DNA of 64,000 nt from Anaerobacillus alkalilacustris. Lineage in GTDB: Bacteria; Bacillota; Bacilli; Bacillales; Anaerobacillaceae. The stretch spans positions 149,908 through 213,907 of the forward strand of contig NZ_MLQR01000029.1 of the NCBI RefSeq assembly GCF_001866005.1, read 5' to 3'. Below are positions 38,828-48,112 of this stretch, in pieces (position 1 is the stretch's first letter; the number at the start of each line of letters is the position of its first letter). The position numbers and the translations under genes were made by a program. Below the pieces are notes generated by a model that was not told the origin of the DNA, did no database searches, and was given only the letters and a program-made list of their open reading frames with translations.

Positions 38828-39697
38828 TTATTTATCTAGAAAGTATTTTTTAAATTTATTTAGAAACATTTGAAACGGTTCCTTCTTTTCTTCAAATGTA
38901 TTTTCTCCTATATAGTCATTGGCAATTTTAATTACCGCCTTACTAGGCTTACTATCAGGTGAATAAAGTGAAAAAGGAACTTGAGCCTTTACGGCTTTAA
39001 GAACAATTGGGTCATTAGGAATAATCCCTAATAATGAAATATCCTTCTGCAAAAATTGTCCAGATACAACCTTTAAATTTTCAAATGTCTTTTTACCTTC
39101 TGAATTAGATTCTGCTCGATTTACTAAAACCGAAACAGGAATGTTTTGATCTTTTAATTGTATATACTTCAACATCGCATAAGCATCAGTAACCGAAGTA
39201 GGCTCTGGTGTGGTAACGACAATGACTTCAGTAGCTGATAAAATAAAGTTAAACCTATCTTTTGTAGCTCCTGCTCCCATATCAAAGATAATATAATCGA
39301 ACTCTCCATTAATTAATTCTAACTGCTGCAGAAATCTAGATAGCTTTCTTGGGTTTAATTGAAACATAGAAGAAAGCCCAGTTCCACCTGCAATAAATGA
39401 AAGGTTGTTAGACCCTTCTTCTATTATATCCCAGATGGATAGCTCATGTTCTATCATATCAACGAATGTATATTTGCTAGAAAACCCCATCAAAATATCA
39501 GCATTGGCCATACCGATATCTAAATCAAATAAAATAACTTTTTTTCCAGCTTTTTTTAATTGAAGGGCAAAGTTTAAGCTAAAGTTAGATTTTCCAACTC
39601 CACCTTTACCACTAACAACTGCTATTACTTTTGTACCCCTCTTTCCGTCACTAGCCATATGCAGCATTCGACGTAAATTATTTGCTTGATCATTCAT
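38828..39697 (-). CDS. flhG: Flagellar number regulator FlhG (MinD-like ATPase)
   Basis: About 289 residues, ParA/MinD fold: deviant Walker A VSGKGGVGKSNFSLNFA (about 27-43), Walker A' DLDIGMANADI, and FDYIIFDMGAGATKDRFNF. A C-terminal amphipathic membrane-targeting stretch (PFQMFLNKFKKYFL) is visible. Works with FlhF to set flagellar position and number. ATG 39697 (MNDQANNLRRM) is preferred for its spacing to GAGG; ATG 39703 is also possible. Overlaps flhF's 3' end. Confidence 0.95.
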   Translation of the reverse strand: MNDQANNLRRMLHMASDGKRGTKVIAVVSGKGGVGKSNFSLNFALQLKKAGKKVILFDLDIGMANADILMGFSSKYTFVDMIEHELSIWDIIEEGSNNLSFIAGGTGLSSMFQLNPRKLSRFLQQLELINGEFDYIIFDMGAGATKDRFNFILSATEVIVVTTPEPTSVTDAYAMLKYIQLKDQNIPVSVLVNRAESNSEGKKTFENLKVVSGQFLQKDISLLGIIPNDPIVLKAVKAQVPFSLYSPDSKPSKAVIKIANDYIGENTFEEKKEPFQMFLNKFKKYFLDK

Positions 39698-40868
39698 AGT
39701 CATCAACCTCGAGTATACTATTTACTATTTCTTTAGCTGAAGCTTCAACAATATCATCTGGAACACTTTGACCATTTGTAATATAGGATACGCCTACTTT
39801 ATTTTCATGGATTAAATTAATCATTGCTCCTCTTGAAAATGTTTCATCTTTTTTAGTAAAAACAATTTTGTTAATATTTATTTTGGAAAATTGTTCGAAG
39901 ATTGTAACCATGTCACGATACTTAGAAGTTAATGATAACACTAAGTAAGTTTCCATTTCTTCGTCAAAATCTATCACTTTTTTTAATTCATTAATATACA
40001 GTTCATTCAAATAATTTCTTCCTGCAGAATCAACCAAAACTACGTCATAATCAGATAATTTTTCTTTTGCATTTTTAAAATCTTCTACAGTATATGCTAC
40101 TTCAATTGGGACATTTAATATCTTAGCATACGTTTTTAGTTGCTCAATTGCAGCAATACGAAAGGTATCAGTTGTAATAAATGCAACTCGCTTATGATGT
40201 TTTAATACACAATAGGCAGCAATTTTAGCAATTGTGGTTGTTTTTCCAACACCAGTAGGACCTACTAAATTTAAATACTTTTTATTAAATGTAAATCCAC
40301 CCATCTCTTTCCAATCTACAGTTTCCGTTAATATTTCTTTAGTCCAATTTATTACTTCATCCTTCGTATAGTGTTCCTGATCTAATACATACCATTTTTT
40401 TAATAATTTTTTCATCACTTCTATCCGAAGGTTAGGGACAACATCTTGATCAATTAATAGCTGATTGACATATCTTATCGGTTCAGGATAATCATCGAAT
40501 TGAGTAACAATAGAACTAGATATTCCATTAACAATATTTTTTAATTCTTTTACTTCATTTGCTAATGACTCTTCTTTATGTGAAGGCGAGTGTATACTCT
40601 CCTGTTTCTCTTCGTTATTTATTGACTTAAATGGAGTTTTTGGACTAGTATTGTGCGACGGTGTATTCCTCTTAGGTAAAGTCCTACCCACTTGCGGTGC
40701 AGTATCAACTGCAGCAATAACTTCAATATTTTTCTTCGTAAAGAAACCCAAAAAACCACCTGTTTCAATTTCTTTTGAGTTTAAAATAACTGCATCGCTA
40801 CCTAATTCAAGACGGATTTTCTTCATTGCCTCTGCCATTGAATTAGCAACAAACTTTTTCACCTTCAT
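39690..40868 (-). CDS. flhF: Flagellar biosynthesis GTPase FlhF
   Basis: SRP-family GTPase that places nascent flagella at the membrane. 392 residues: basic N-terminal B domain (MKVKKFVANSMAEAMKKIRLELGSDAVILNSKE), linker, N domain, and G domain (about 195-385) with G1 [49 protein letters not shown] (family usually DTAGR, here DSAGR as in other Bacillus FlhF) and TKKDE. Abuts flhA (stop and start share one base). Confidence 0.97.
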   Translation of the reverse strand: MKVKKFVANSMAEAMKKIRLELGSDAVILNSKEIETGGFLGFFTKKNIEVIAAVDTAPQVGRTLPKRNTPSHNTSPKTPFKSINNEEKQESIHSPSHKEESLANEVKELKNIVNGISSSIVTQFDDYPEPIRYVNQLLIDQDVVPNLRIEVMKKLLKKWYVLDQEHYTKDEVINWTKEILTETVDWKEMGGFTFNKKYLNLVGPTGVGKTTTIAKIAAYCVLKHHKRVAFITTDTFRIAAIEQLKTYAKILNVPIEVAYTVEDFKNAKEKLSDYDVVLVDSAGRNYLNELYINELKKVIDFDEEMETYLVLSLTSKYRDMVTIFEQFSKININKIVFTKKDETFSRGAMINLIHENKVGVSYITNGQSVPDDIVEASAKEIVNSILEVDDYE

Positions 40869-42904
40869 TATACGTTCACCACCCCTACACTTTGAACCTC
40901 GATGGTTGGCTCTAATTCATTATAAGATAAAACAGGAACATGAGGTAAATATCTCTCAACTAAATGTCTAATATACATTCTAACAGCTGGAGAGCATAAT
41001 AAAATTGGCATCTGTCCCATTTCACTCATTCGTTCTACCTCATATATAATGGCATCAACCACGGATTGAGAATCGTTAGGATCCATAGCTAGGAAATTCC
41101 CATGTTCTGTTTGTTGAACACCTTCAGCAACAATTTTTTCTACTGACCCACTCACAGTAATAACATAAAGTGGATCATTAACATTCGTATATTGCTTTGT
41201 TATTTGCCTTGATAGAGCTTGTCTTACATATTCCGTTATTAAATCGGTATCTTTTGTCATCTGTCCGTAGTCAGCTAAAGTTTCAAAGATCGTTGGTAAG
41301 TTACGAATCGATACTTTTTCTTTTAACAAATTAGCTAATACCTTCTGTACTTCTCCAACTGAGAGAGGGTTTGGTGTAACATCATCTACTAACGTTGGAT
41401 AGGCTTCTTTTAAGTGATCAACTAACTGCTTTGTTTCCTGACGTCCAATTAGTTCATGGGCATGACGTTTAATAACTTCTGTTAAATGAGTCGATACTAC
41501 TGAAGGAGGATCAACAACTGTATATCCAGATAACTCCGCTTGTTCCTTCATATCCTCACCAATCCATAGAGCGGGCATACCAAAAGCTGGTTCCATTGTA
41601 TCAATTCCAACGATGCTCTCATCGTCAACCCCAGGGCTCATTGCCATAAAATGATCTAATAATAATTCGCCTTTAGCTACTTCATTACCTTTTATTTTAA
41701 TGCAATATTCATTTGGTTGTAATTGAATATTGTCTCGTATTCGAATAACAGGAACTATTAAACCTAATTCTAATGCTAATTGTCTCCTTATCATAACAAC
41801 TCGGTCTAATAAATCCCCGCCCTGATTAGCGTCTGCTAGAGGGATAAGCCCATACCCGAATTCAAATTCTATTGGATCAACTTGTAGAAGATTTACAACA
41901 CTTTCTGGAGATTTCATATCCTCTTGAGTATCCTCGCTACTAGCAACTTCGTCAATTTGCTCCAGTCTCTTATCATTAGATTTCAGTAGAAAGTAACCAC
42001 CTATAATTAATAGAGCAGCGACCGGTGTAGTTAATCCAAGGTTTATAGGAGTAAAGAAACCTAGTAAAGCTATAGTTCCACCTGCTATATATAACATCTT
42101 TGGATAAGCAAGTAATTGTCTTGATATATCATCTCCTAAATTACCTTCAGAAGCGGCACGAGTAACAACTATTCCGGTAGCAGTTGAAATTAATAGGGCT
42201 GGAATTTGACTCACCAGGCCATCACCAACAGTTAAAAGGGTATATTTTGAGGCTGAGGTAGTTAGATCTAACCCCTGTTGCATCATACCAATAATAAGAC
42301 CAAAAATAATATTAATAATGACAATAACAATTCCAGCTATTGCATCCCCTTTAACGAATTTACTCGCACCATCCATCGCACCGTAAAAGTCAGCTTCTCT
42401 CTCGATCTTTAAACGACGCTCTTTAGCTTCTGTATCTGAAATCATCCCTGCATTTAAATCAGCATCAATACTCATCTGCTTTCCTGGCATAGCATCTAAT
42501 GTAAATCGAGCACCAACTTCAGAAACACGCTCTGCCCCTTTTGTTATTACAACGAATTGAATAATAATTAATATTAAAAAAACAACAAAACCAACTAAAG
42601 CATTTCCACCAACAACGAAAGAACCAAACGTGTCGATAACATTACCTGCTTCACCTTTTCCTAAAATCGAACGAGTAGTAGATACATTTAGACCTAAGCG
42701 AAATAATGTTACAAGTAATAAAAGAGTAGGAAAAATTGAAAATTGGAGTGGTTCCTTCGTGTTCATTGCAACCAAAATGATAAGTAAGGCAAGAGAAATA
42801 TTTATTATAATTAAAAAATCCAACATGACAGGTGGCAATGGAATAATTAGCATAACAACGATTAAAATTACTCCAAGTAATACACTTAAATCTCTTACTG
42901 ACAT
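40868..42904 (-). CDS. flhA: Flagellar type III export gate protein FlhA
   Basis: 678 residues. Eight N-terminal membrane helices (about 5-310) with the FHIPEP loop region (GAERVSEVGARFTLDAMPGKQMSIDADLNAGMISDTEAKERR, about 118-160) and a large cytoplasmic domain (about 340-678) that docks chaperone-substrate complexes. It couples the proton motive force to export. Only flhF follows directly. Complete length. Confidence 0.98.
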   Translation of the reverse strand: MSVRDLSVLLGVILIVVMLIIPLPPVMLDFLIIINISLALLIILVAMNTKEPLQFSIFPTLLLLVTLFRLGLNVSTTRSILGKGEAGNVIDTFGSFVVGGNALVGFVVFLILIIIQFVVITKGAERVSEVGARFTLDAMPGKQMSIDADLNAGMISDTEAKERRLKIEREADFYGAMDGASKFVKGDAIAGIVIVIINIIFGLIIGMMQQGLDLTTSASKYTLLTVGDGLVSQIPALLISTATGIVVTRAASEGNLGDDISRQLLAYPKMLYIAGGTIALLGFFTPINLGLTTPVAALLIIGGYFLLKSNDKRLEQIDEVASSEDTQEDMKSPESVVNLLQVDPIEFEFGYGLIPLADANQGGDLLDRVVMIRRQLALELGLIVPVIRIRDNIQLQPNEYCIKIKGNEVAKGELLLDHFMAMSPGVDDESIVGIDTMEPAFGMPALWIGEDMKEQAELSGYTVVDPPSVVSTHLTEVIKRHAHELIGRQETKQLVDHLKEAYPTLVDDVTPNPLSVGEVQKVLANLLKEKVSIRNLPTIFETLADYGQMTKDTDLITEYVRQALSRQITKQYTNVNDPLYVITVSGSVEKIVAEGVQQTEHGNFLAMDPNDSQSVVDAIIYEVERMSEMGQMPILLCSPAVRMYIRHLVERYLPHVPVLSYNELEPTIEVQSVGVVNV

Positions 42905-42966
42905 TGGTTTCTCTCCTTCTTATCTTCAAAAATTACTAAAATATTAAGATCTATTCAGATAAACTA

Positions 42967-44049
42967 TTAAACTTTGTTTTTTATACGGTATACATATGCT
43001 AAAACCTCTGCAACTGCCTTAAATAAATCTTCTGGCACTTGATCGCCAATATCAGCTTGATCGTATAAGGCTCTAGCTAGTGGTCTATTTTCGACTGTAA
43101 TAATCTCATGATGTTTCGCGATTGCTTTTATTTTTTGGGCTAAAAAATCAACCCCTTTTGCAACTACAACTGGTGCATCCATTTTATCGCCGTCATATTT
43201 CAGAGCGATCGCATAATGAGTAGGATTTGTAATAACTACATCGGCTTTTGGTACTTCTTGCATCATCCGCTTCATCGCCATTTGCCGTTGTTTTTCTTTT
43301 ATTTTTGATTTAATTAGAGGGTCTCCCTCTGTTTTTTTGTATTCATCTTTAATATCTTGCTTTGACATTTTAATGTTCTTTTCATGATCATAACGTTGGT
43401 ACATATAATCTAAAACCGCTAAAAATATTAACAAAATTGAAACCGCAACACCCATTGTTACAGTTAAACTCCCAACAAAAACTAACGAGTCAGCAATAGG
43501 AACTAACGATAAAAATAAAATTTGATCAATACTATACCACAGTATTGTAAATGTAACTAATCCAACAAGACATATTTTTAAAAGAGACTTTAATAACTCT
43601 ACTATCGCTCTAATCGAATAAATCCTTTTAAATCCTTGTATTGGGTTTAACTTACTAAGTTTCATCTTTATTGCTTCAGGTGCAAAAAGAAAACCGACCT
43701 GTAGATAATTACTAAGTATTCCTGCTAACATTGCTATTAGCATAATCGGTGCAACAATCATAACCGCCTGTGTTGTTAATTCAAGAAATAAACTTTCTAC
43801 ATTTTCACTTGATAGAGTATATAACAAATATTCTTGGAACATATATTGAGTAAATATAAAAATTCTTTTTCCAACATAGTCACCTAGTAGCCACAAAATA
43901 ATAAAAACTAACAATAAAATTATAGCTGTATTTATATCAGTACTTTTAGCAACTTGTCCTTTTTTTCTTGTTTCTTGCCGCTTTTTTTGGGTAGCTTTTT
44001 CTGTTTTTTCTTGTGAAAAAAATTGCAAATTAATAGGTAATAAAGGCAT
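42967..44049 (-). CDS. flhB: Flagellar export switch protein FlhB
   Basis: 360 residues, the same as B. subtilis. Four membrane helices (about 30-210) and a cytoplasmic domain with the autocleavage motif NPTHY (near 268-272), which switches export from hook to filament substrates. ATG 44049 (MPLLPINLQFFSQEKTEKAT) is preceded by GGGGGATTATAG and lies one base past the fliR stop; an in-frame codon five residues upstream is not needed. Confidence 0.97.
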   Translation of the reverse strand: MPLLPINLQFFSQEKTEKATQKKRQETRKKGQVAKSTDINTAIILLLVFIILWLLGDYVGKRIFIFTQYMFQEYLLYTLSSENVESLFLELTTQAVMIVAPIMLIAMLAGILSNYLQVGFLFAPEAIKMKLSKLNPIQGFKRIYSIRAIVELLKSLLKICLVGLVTFTILWYSIDQILFLSLVPIADSLVFVGSLTVTMGVAVSILLIFLAVLDYMYQRYDHEKNIKMSKQDIKDEYKKTEGDPLIKSKIKEKQRQMAMKRMMQEVPKADVVITNPTHYAIALKYDGDKMDAPVVVAKGVDFLAQKIKAIAKHHEIITVENRPLARALYDQADIGDQVPEDLFKAVAEVLAYVYRIKNKV

Positions 44050-44050
44050 T

Positions 44051-44827
44051 CTATAATCCCCCATATAATTGCATCAAAGTACGCATAGTAATAATCATTT
44101 GCTCGACTAAATACTTAGTAACGACAAAAAAGGCAGGCATGACAAGAACAAGAATAATAAAACCAACAAGAATTTTCAAAGGAAAACCTATTACAAAGAC
44201 ATTTACTTGGGGTACAGTCCTTGCAATCATACCTAATGCAACATCGACTAAAAACAAACAACCGACTACGGGCATTGCCATTTGAAAAGCAATAATAAAC
44301 ATTGTATTAAACGTTTTAACAACAAACAACAAAATGTTTTCATTTCCAAAATGAATAGCCCATTGCTCTAGTGGTATAAATTGATAACTGTAATAAACTC
44401 CATCTAATAACAAGTGATGTCCATCAATAGCTAATAAAAAAAGTAAGGCTAACGTATACAAATAGCCCCCCATTAATGGGCTTTGAGCCCCGGTTTGGGG
44501 ATCCACTACGTTCGCCATCATAAAACCCATTTTAATATCAATAAAACCGCCCGCAACTTGTATACCATACATCATCACCATCGCAACTAATCCGACAGTT
44601 AAACCGACAATCACCTCTTTCATAATTAACATAAAAAAGATGGAATCAATCTCGATAACTGGTGGATCAATTGAAAAGAACATTAGCCAAGATAGAAATA
44701 ATCCCAGTCCAACTTTATACATTGCGGGTATAGTCCGGTAAGAAAATAAAGGTAACGTTACAAAAAAGGCAGTTACTCGTGAAAGAATAAGTAAAAATGC
44801 TGGAACAAAATCTAATATTTCAAGCAT
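44051..44827 (-). CDS. fliR: Flagellar export gate protein FliR
   Basis: 258 residues, five or six membrane helices with few charged residues, matching the FliR/SctT family (FVPAFLLILSRVTAFFVTLPLFSYRTIPAMYKVGLG at the start, MGFMMANVVDPQTGAQSPLMGGYLYTLALLFLLAIDGHHLLLDG in the middle). Part of the FliPQR export channel. Its ATG shares one base with the fliQ stop. Confidence 0.97.
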   Translation of the reverse strand: MLEILDFVPAFLLILSRVTAFFVTLPLFSYRTIPAMYKVGLGLFLSWLMFFSIDPPVIEIDSIFFMLIMKEVIVGLTVGLVAMVMMYGIQVAGGFIDIKMGFMMANVVDPQTGAQSPLMGGYLYTLALLFLLAIDGHHLLLDGVYYSYQFIPLEQWAIHFGNENILLFVVKTFNTMFIIAFQMAMPVVGCLFLVDVALGMIARTVPQVNVFVIGFPLKILVGFIILVLVMPAFFVVTKYLVEQMIITMRTLMQLYGGL

Positions 44828-45096
44828 TATCCAACAAACCTATGCAAGTTACTAAAAATTTGCTGTGCAAAATTTAACATATTTGATAACATCCAAGATC
44901 CGAACATAATTAGACCAACTAATACAGCAACAATTTTCGGTATAAAAGCTAATGTTTGTTCTTGAATTTGCGTAGTCGCTTGAAATATGCTTACCATTAG
45001 TCCAACACCTAACGCAATAGCGAGGAGCGGACCAGCGATCACTAGTACTGTAAATACCCCTTTTTCAGCAATCGAAATGACAAATTCTTGATTCAA
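44827..45096 (-). CDS. fliQ: Flagellar export gate protein FliQ
   Basis: 89 residues with two membrane helices (about 10-40 and 50-75), the standard FliQ layout; ISIAEKGVFTVLVIAGPLLAIALGVGLMVSIFQATTQIQEQTLAFIPKI is characteristic. Surrounds the FliP-FliR core channel. 14 bp after fliP. Confidence 0.97.
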   Translation of the reverse strand: MNQEFVISIAEKGVFTVLVIAGPLLAIALGVGLMVSIFQATTQIQEQTLAFIPKIVAVLVGLIMFGSWMLSNMLNFAQQIFSNLHRFVG

Positions 45097-45110
45097 TCAA
45101 AATCACCCTT

Positions 45111-45788
45111 TTAAAAGCTTAATAGAAGAGATCTCACTACCAAATACCAACCATCAATCATAACAAAAAGTAAGATTTTAAACGGTAAAGCAATCATTAC
45201 AGGTGGTAGCATCATCATCCCCATAGACATCAGAATACTTGCAACAACCATATCTATAACCAGAAACGGTATAAATATCATAAAACCGATTTGAAAGGCC
45301 GTTTTTAGTTCACTAATAGCAAAGGCAGGAACTAAGGCGGTTAGTGGGATTTCTTCAATCGAATTTGGTCGGTCTATACCAGCATAGCCCATAAATAATG
45401 CCAAATCCTTCTCCCTTGTATGTTCAGCCATAAAATACTTAAAGGGCGTAGCAGCTTGTTCAAAGGCTTCCTCTTGGGTTAATTCATCATTAAAAAGAGG
45501 CTGTAATGCCGTTTCATTGACCTCAGAAAAAACTGGGGCCATGACAAAGAAAGTAATAAATAATGCTAGAGCAACTAACACTTGATTCGGTGGCATTTGT
45601 TGTGTAGCAAGGCCAGAACGTACAAAAGATAATACGATAATAATCCTCGTAAAACAGGTCATTAAGATTAAAATACTCGGAGCAAGAGTCAATACTGTCA
45701 ATAGTAACAATAATTGAATAGTAGCCGCTAAGTTTTGCGTATCTTCACTAAAAATATCTAAAGCAGGAATAAATCCAAGTGATATCAT
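45111..45788 (-). CDS. fliP: Flagellar export gate protein FliP
   Basis: 225 residues, four membrane helices, with RIIIVLSFVRSGLATQQMPPNQVLVALALFITFFVMAPV and FAISELKTAFQIGFMIFIPFLVIDMVVASILMSMGMMMLPPVMIALPFKILLFVMIDGWYLV typical of the family. It lacks the cleavable signal peptide of enterobacterial FliP, as in B. subtilis. Its start overlaps the fliZ stop by 4 bp. Confidence 0.98.
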   Translation of the reverse strand: MISLGFIPALDIFSEDTQNLAATIQLLLLLTVLTLAPSILILMTCFTRIIIVLSFVRSGLATQQMPPNQVLVALALFITFFVMAPVFSEVNETALQPLFNDELTQEEAFEQAATPFKYFMAEHTREKDLALFMGYAGIDRPNSIEEIPLTALVPAFAISELKTAFQIGFMIFIPFLVIDMVVASILMSMGMMMLPPVMIALPFKILLFVMIDGWYLVVRSLLLSF

Positions 45789-46495
45789 AGATGTTCTTTC
45801 TCCTTAATTGTGTTGTGTACCTGCTTCTGAGCATTTTTCACATCATTTAACTGCCGCTCTAGTAAACTTTTAAACTGTATTTTCGAATGATTATTATTCA
45901 CATTTTCTCTTTTTAACTTTGTTTGAATTAGTTGAAACACAGAAGATAACTGTTCTGTGTTTTCTTTGATTTCATAATCTTCTATAATTTTTTTCACTTC
46001 AGTTTCGTTATCAATTTCTTTTAAAAGTTGGATAGAATCTCCTATACCAACGACTAAAATTCTTTCGCCTACTCTAATTAACTGAATAGAACGATTTGTT
46101 CCAACAGGAACACCACCAATATTTTGCAACGTTCGATGGTTTTGATATGATTGTGTACGTTTTCCAATAAACTTAAATAATGCGTAGATCATAAATACAA
46201 TTACGGCTAATGCTAAAAATAATTGAAAAAACATTCCAAATAAACTTTGATCTTGCAAAATATCATCTGTGTTAGAAATTACAGGCTCCTCTTTTGCACC
46301 AATTTGTTCATTTTCTTTAGCCGTTTCTTCAGTAAGTGGTTGCTCTTGGACATCTATAAATCCATCTAAAACCGACCTATTATCTTCTTGCTCCGCCTGA
46401 ACAAAAGAAACTTCAAGCGAAGCAAACATTATGATAGCAAAGACAAAGGAAACAAAAAATTTAAAATAATAAAGAGGTCCCCATTTTTTAGCCAT
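45785..46495 (-). CDS. fliO: Flagellar assembly protein FliO/FliZ
   Basis: 236 residues: signal-peptide-like N-terminus (about 12-35), an acidic extracytoplasmic stretch, a membrane helix (about 87-108, LFLALAVIVFMIYALFKFIG), and a FliO domain with NIGGVPVGTNRSIQLIRVGERILVVGIGDSIQLLKEI. Helps FliP assembly in the export gate. B. subtilis calls this gene fliZ. Basic, Gln/Lys-rich C-terminus. Overlaps fliP by 4 bp. Confidence 0.93.
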   Translation of the reverse strand: MAKKWGPLYYFKFFVSFVFAIIMFASLEVSFVQAEQEDNRSVLDGFIDVQEQPLTEETAKENEQIGAKEEPVISNTDDILQDQSLFGMFFQLFLALAVIVFMIYALFKFIGKRTQSYQNHRTLQNIGGVPVGTNRSIQLIRVGERILVVGIGDSIQLLKEIDNETEVKKIIEDYEIKENTEQLSSVFQLIQTKLKRENVNNNHSKIQFKSLLERQLNDVKNAQKQVHNTIKEKEHL

Positions 46496-46500
46496 ATTAC

Positions 46501-46860
46501 CTACCCAATCGTCTTCTTTATTGCTTCAAGTACGCGATCCGCCTGAAACGGCTTAACGATGAAATCTTTAGCACCTGCTTGAATTGCATCAATAACCATC
46601 GCTTGTTGTCCCATTGCTGAACACATAATAACTTTAGCGTTAGGATCAATTTTTTTAATTTCCTTTAAAGCGGTAATACCATCCATTTCTGGCATCGTAA
46701 TATCCATTGTAACAAGGTCCGGGGATAACTCTTTATATTTTTCTATTGCTTGAGCTCCGTCATTTGCCTCACCTGCAATTTCAAAGCCATTTTTTGATAA
46801 TATATCTTTAATCATCATTCTCATAAATGCCGCATCGTCTACAATTAATATTTTTGCCAT
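46501..46860 (-). CDS. cheY: Chemotaxis response regulator CheY
   Basis: 119-residue single receiver domain: KILIVDDAAFMRMMIKDIL with the acidic pocket, phosphoacceptor Asp in PDLVTMDITMPEMDG (about 53), conserved Thr/Ser in VIMCSAMGQQ and Lys in DFIVKPF. CheY-P binds the flagellar switch (FliM/FliY). ATG 46860 (MAKILIVDD) follows AGAGGAGGCCC; an open extension of eight codons is not used by homologues. Located between fliY and fliO as in B. subtilis. Confidence 0.98.
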   Translation of the reverse strand: MAKILIVDDAAFMRMMIKDILSKNGFEIAGEANDGAQAIEKYKELSPDLVTMDITMPEMDGITALKEIKKIDPNAKVIMCSAMGQQAMVIDAIQAGAKDFIVKPFQADRVLEAIKKTIG

Positions 46861-46894
46861 CAGTAGGGCCTCCTCTAATATCAATAATTTATTT

Positions 46895-48112
46895 TTATTG
46901 TAAGTTTTTCAAACGATCTGTCTGACTAATAATGTCAGTTACTCTGACACCAAAATTCTCATCAATAACAACTACTTCACCTTTTGCGATAAGCTTACTA
47001 TTTACTAAAATATCAACAGGCTCACCCGCAAGCTTGTCTAACTCCACAATAGATCCTTGAGAGAGCTCTAATATCTCTTTAATTGAACGTTTTGTTCTCC
47101 CTAATTCAACAGTTACCTGTAGGGGAATATCTAGGAGCATGTTTAAGTTTTTCGCTTCTACCTCATTTAAGCTTGGTGTATCAAAACTTGAAAATGCAAC
47201 TGGTTGTACATTTGCAGATCGATTTGGTTGTCCAACGTTAGATGGCCCTCCGAAACTTTGAGGTTGCCTTGGCGTTGGTTGTTGTTGAGTATTATAATTG
47301 GCTATCGGTTGTTGAGAATGGTATTGAGGTACTTTTTGATCTGCTTGCTCATACATTTCAATAGGTGCCTGCTCAGGTTGATAACTAGGTTCTGGAATGA
47401 TCTCTTCCTCAATGCCAATCGGATTCATTAATTCATTAACCAAATCTCTAGCAAAAGTCACTGTTACTAGTTGCATAATTTGTGAATCAATTAAAGTCCC
47501 AATTTTCAAACTAAAAGATATTTTCACTAAAATAGGCTCGTTTGGTATATTACTTGTTCCTTGACCTTCCTTTACATCCATCAAGTCAATTCCCGGTGGA
47601 GAAATGTCAACCTTTTTGTTAAAGATTGTAGACATTGAAGTAGAAGCAGATCCCATCATTTGGTTCATGGCTTCTTGTACGGCGCTTATTTCCATTTCAC
47701 CTAGTTCTTCTTCATTTATTCCTGTACCATCGCCACCCAACATTAAATTGGCAATAATTGCGGCATCATTGGTTTTGATCACTAACAAATTCATACCTTC
47801 GAATCCTTCAGTATACTTCACATGAACACCTACATGCGGTTTCGGAAACTGTTCATGTAATTCGGACTTATCAATGACTGATACTTTCGGTGTTGTTATG
47901 TCAACTTTTTGATTTAGTAAAGTTGACAAGGCGGTTGCTGCACTACCAAAAGATATATTTCCAATTTCACCTAGAGCATCTTGCTCTATACTACTAAGAT
48001 AGTCTTCAATATTTAAGCTTAAACTATCATCATCACTATTGCTATCATCAGTGTCGCTATTAAGACCGCTCAACAAAGCGTTAATTTCATCTTGAGAAAG
48101 CATGTCACTCAT
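46895..48112 (-). CDS. fliY: Flagellar switch protein and CheY-P phosphatase FliY
   Basis: 405 residues. N-terminal CheY-binding peptide (SDMLSQDEINALLSG), a CheC-like domain with Glu/Asn phosphatase motifs (LGEIGNISFGSAATALSTLL and VQEAMNQMMGSASTSMS), a Gln/Pro-rich linker (about 240-310), and a C-terminal SpoA/FliN domain (LLDIPLQVTVELGRTKRSIKEIL...). ATG 48112 has GAGGAGGGTG upstream and overlaps the fliM stop (AATGAGTGA), so translation is coupled. An open extension of six codons is unlikely. Confidence 0.97.
   Translation of the reverse strand: MSDMLSQDEINALLSGLNSDTDDSNSDDDSLSLNIEDYLSSIEQDALGEIGNISFGSAATALSTLLNQKVDITTPKVSVIDKSELHEQFPKPHVGVHVKYTEGFEGMNLLVIKTNDAAIIANLMLGGDGTGINEEELGEMEISAVQEAMNQMMGSASTSMSTIFNKKVDISPPGIDLMDVKEGQGTSNIPNEPILVKISFSLKIGTLIDSQIMQLVTVTFARDLVNELMNPIGIEEEIIPEPSYQPEQAPIEMYEQADQKVPQYHSQQPIANYNTQQQPTPRQPQSFGGPSNVGQPNRSANVQPVAFSSFDTPSLNEVEAKNLNMLLDIPLQVTVELGRTKRSIKEILELSQGSIVELDKLAGEPVDILVNSKLIAKGEVVVIDENFGVRVTDIISQTDRLKNLQ

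Noticed and set aside
42630..42947. Frames on both strands overlapping the start of flhA.
   Set aside because: The flhA frame covers the segment with a complete, conserved N-terminus, so these are by-products of its composition.
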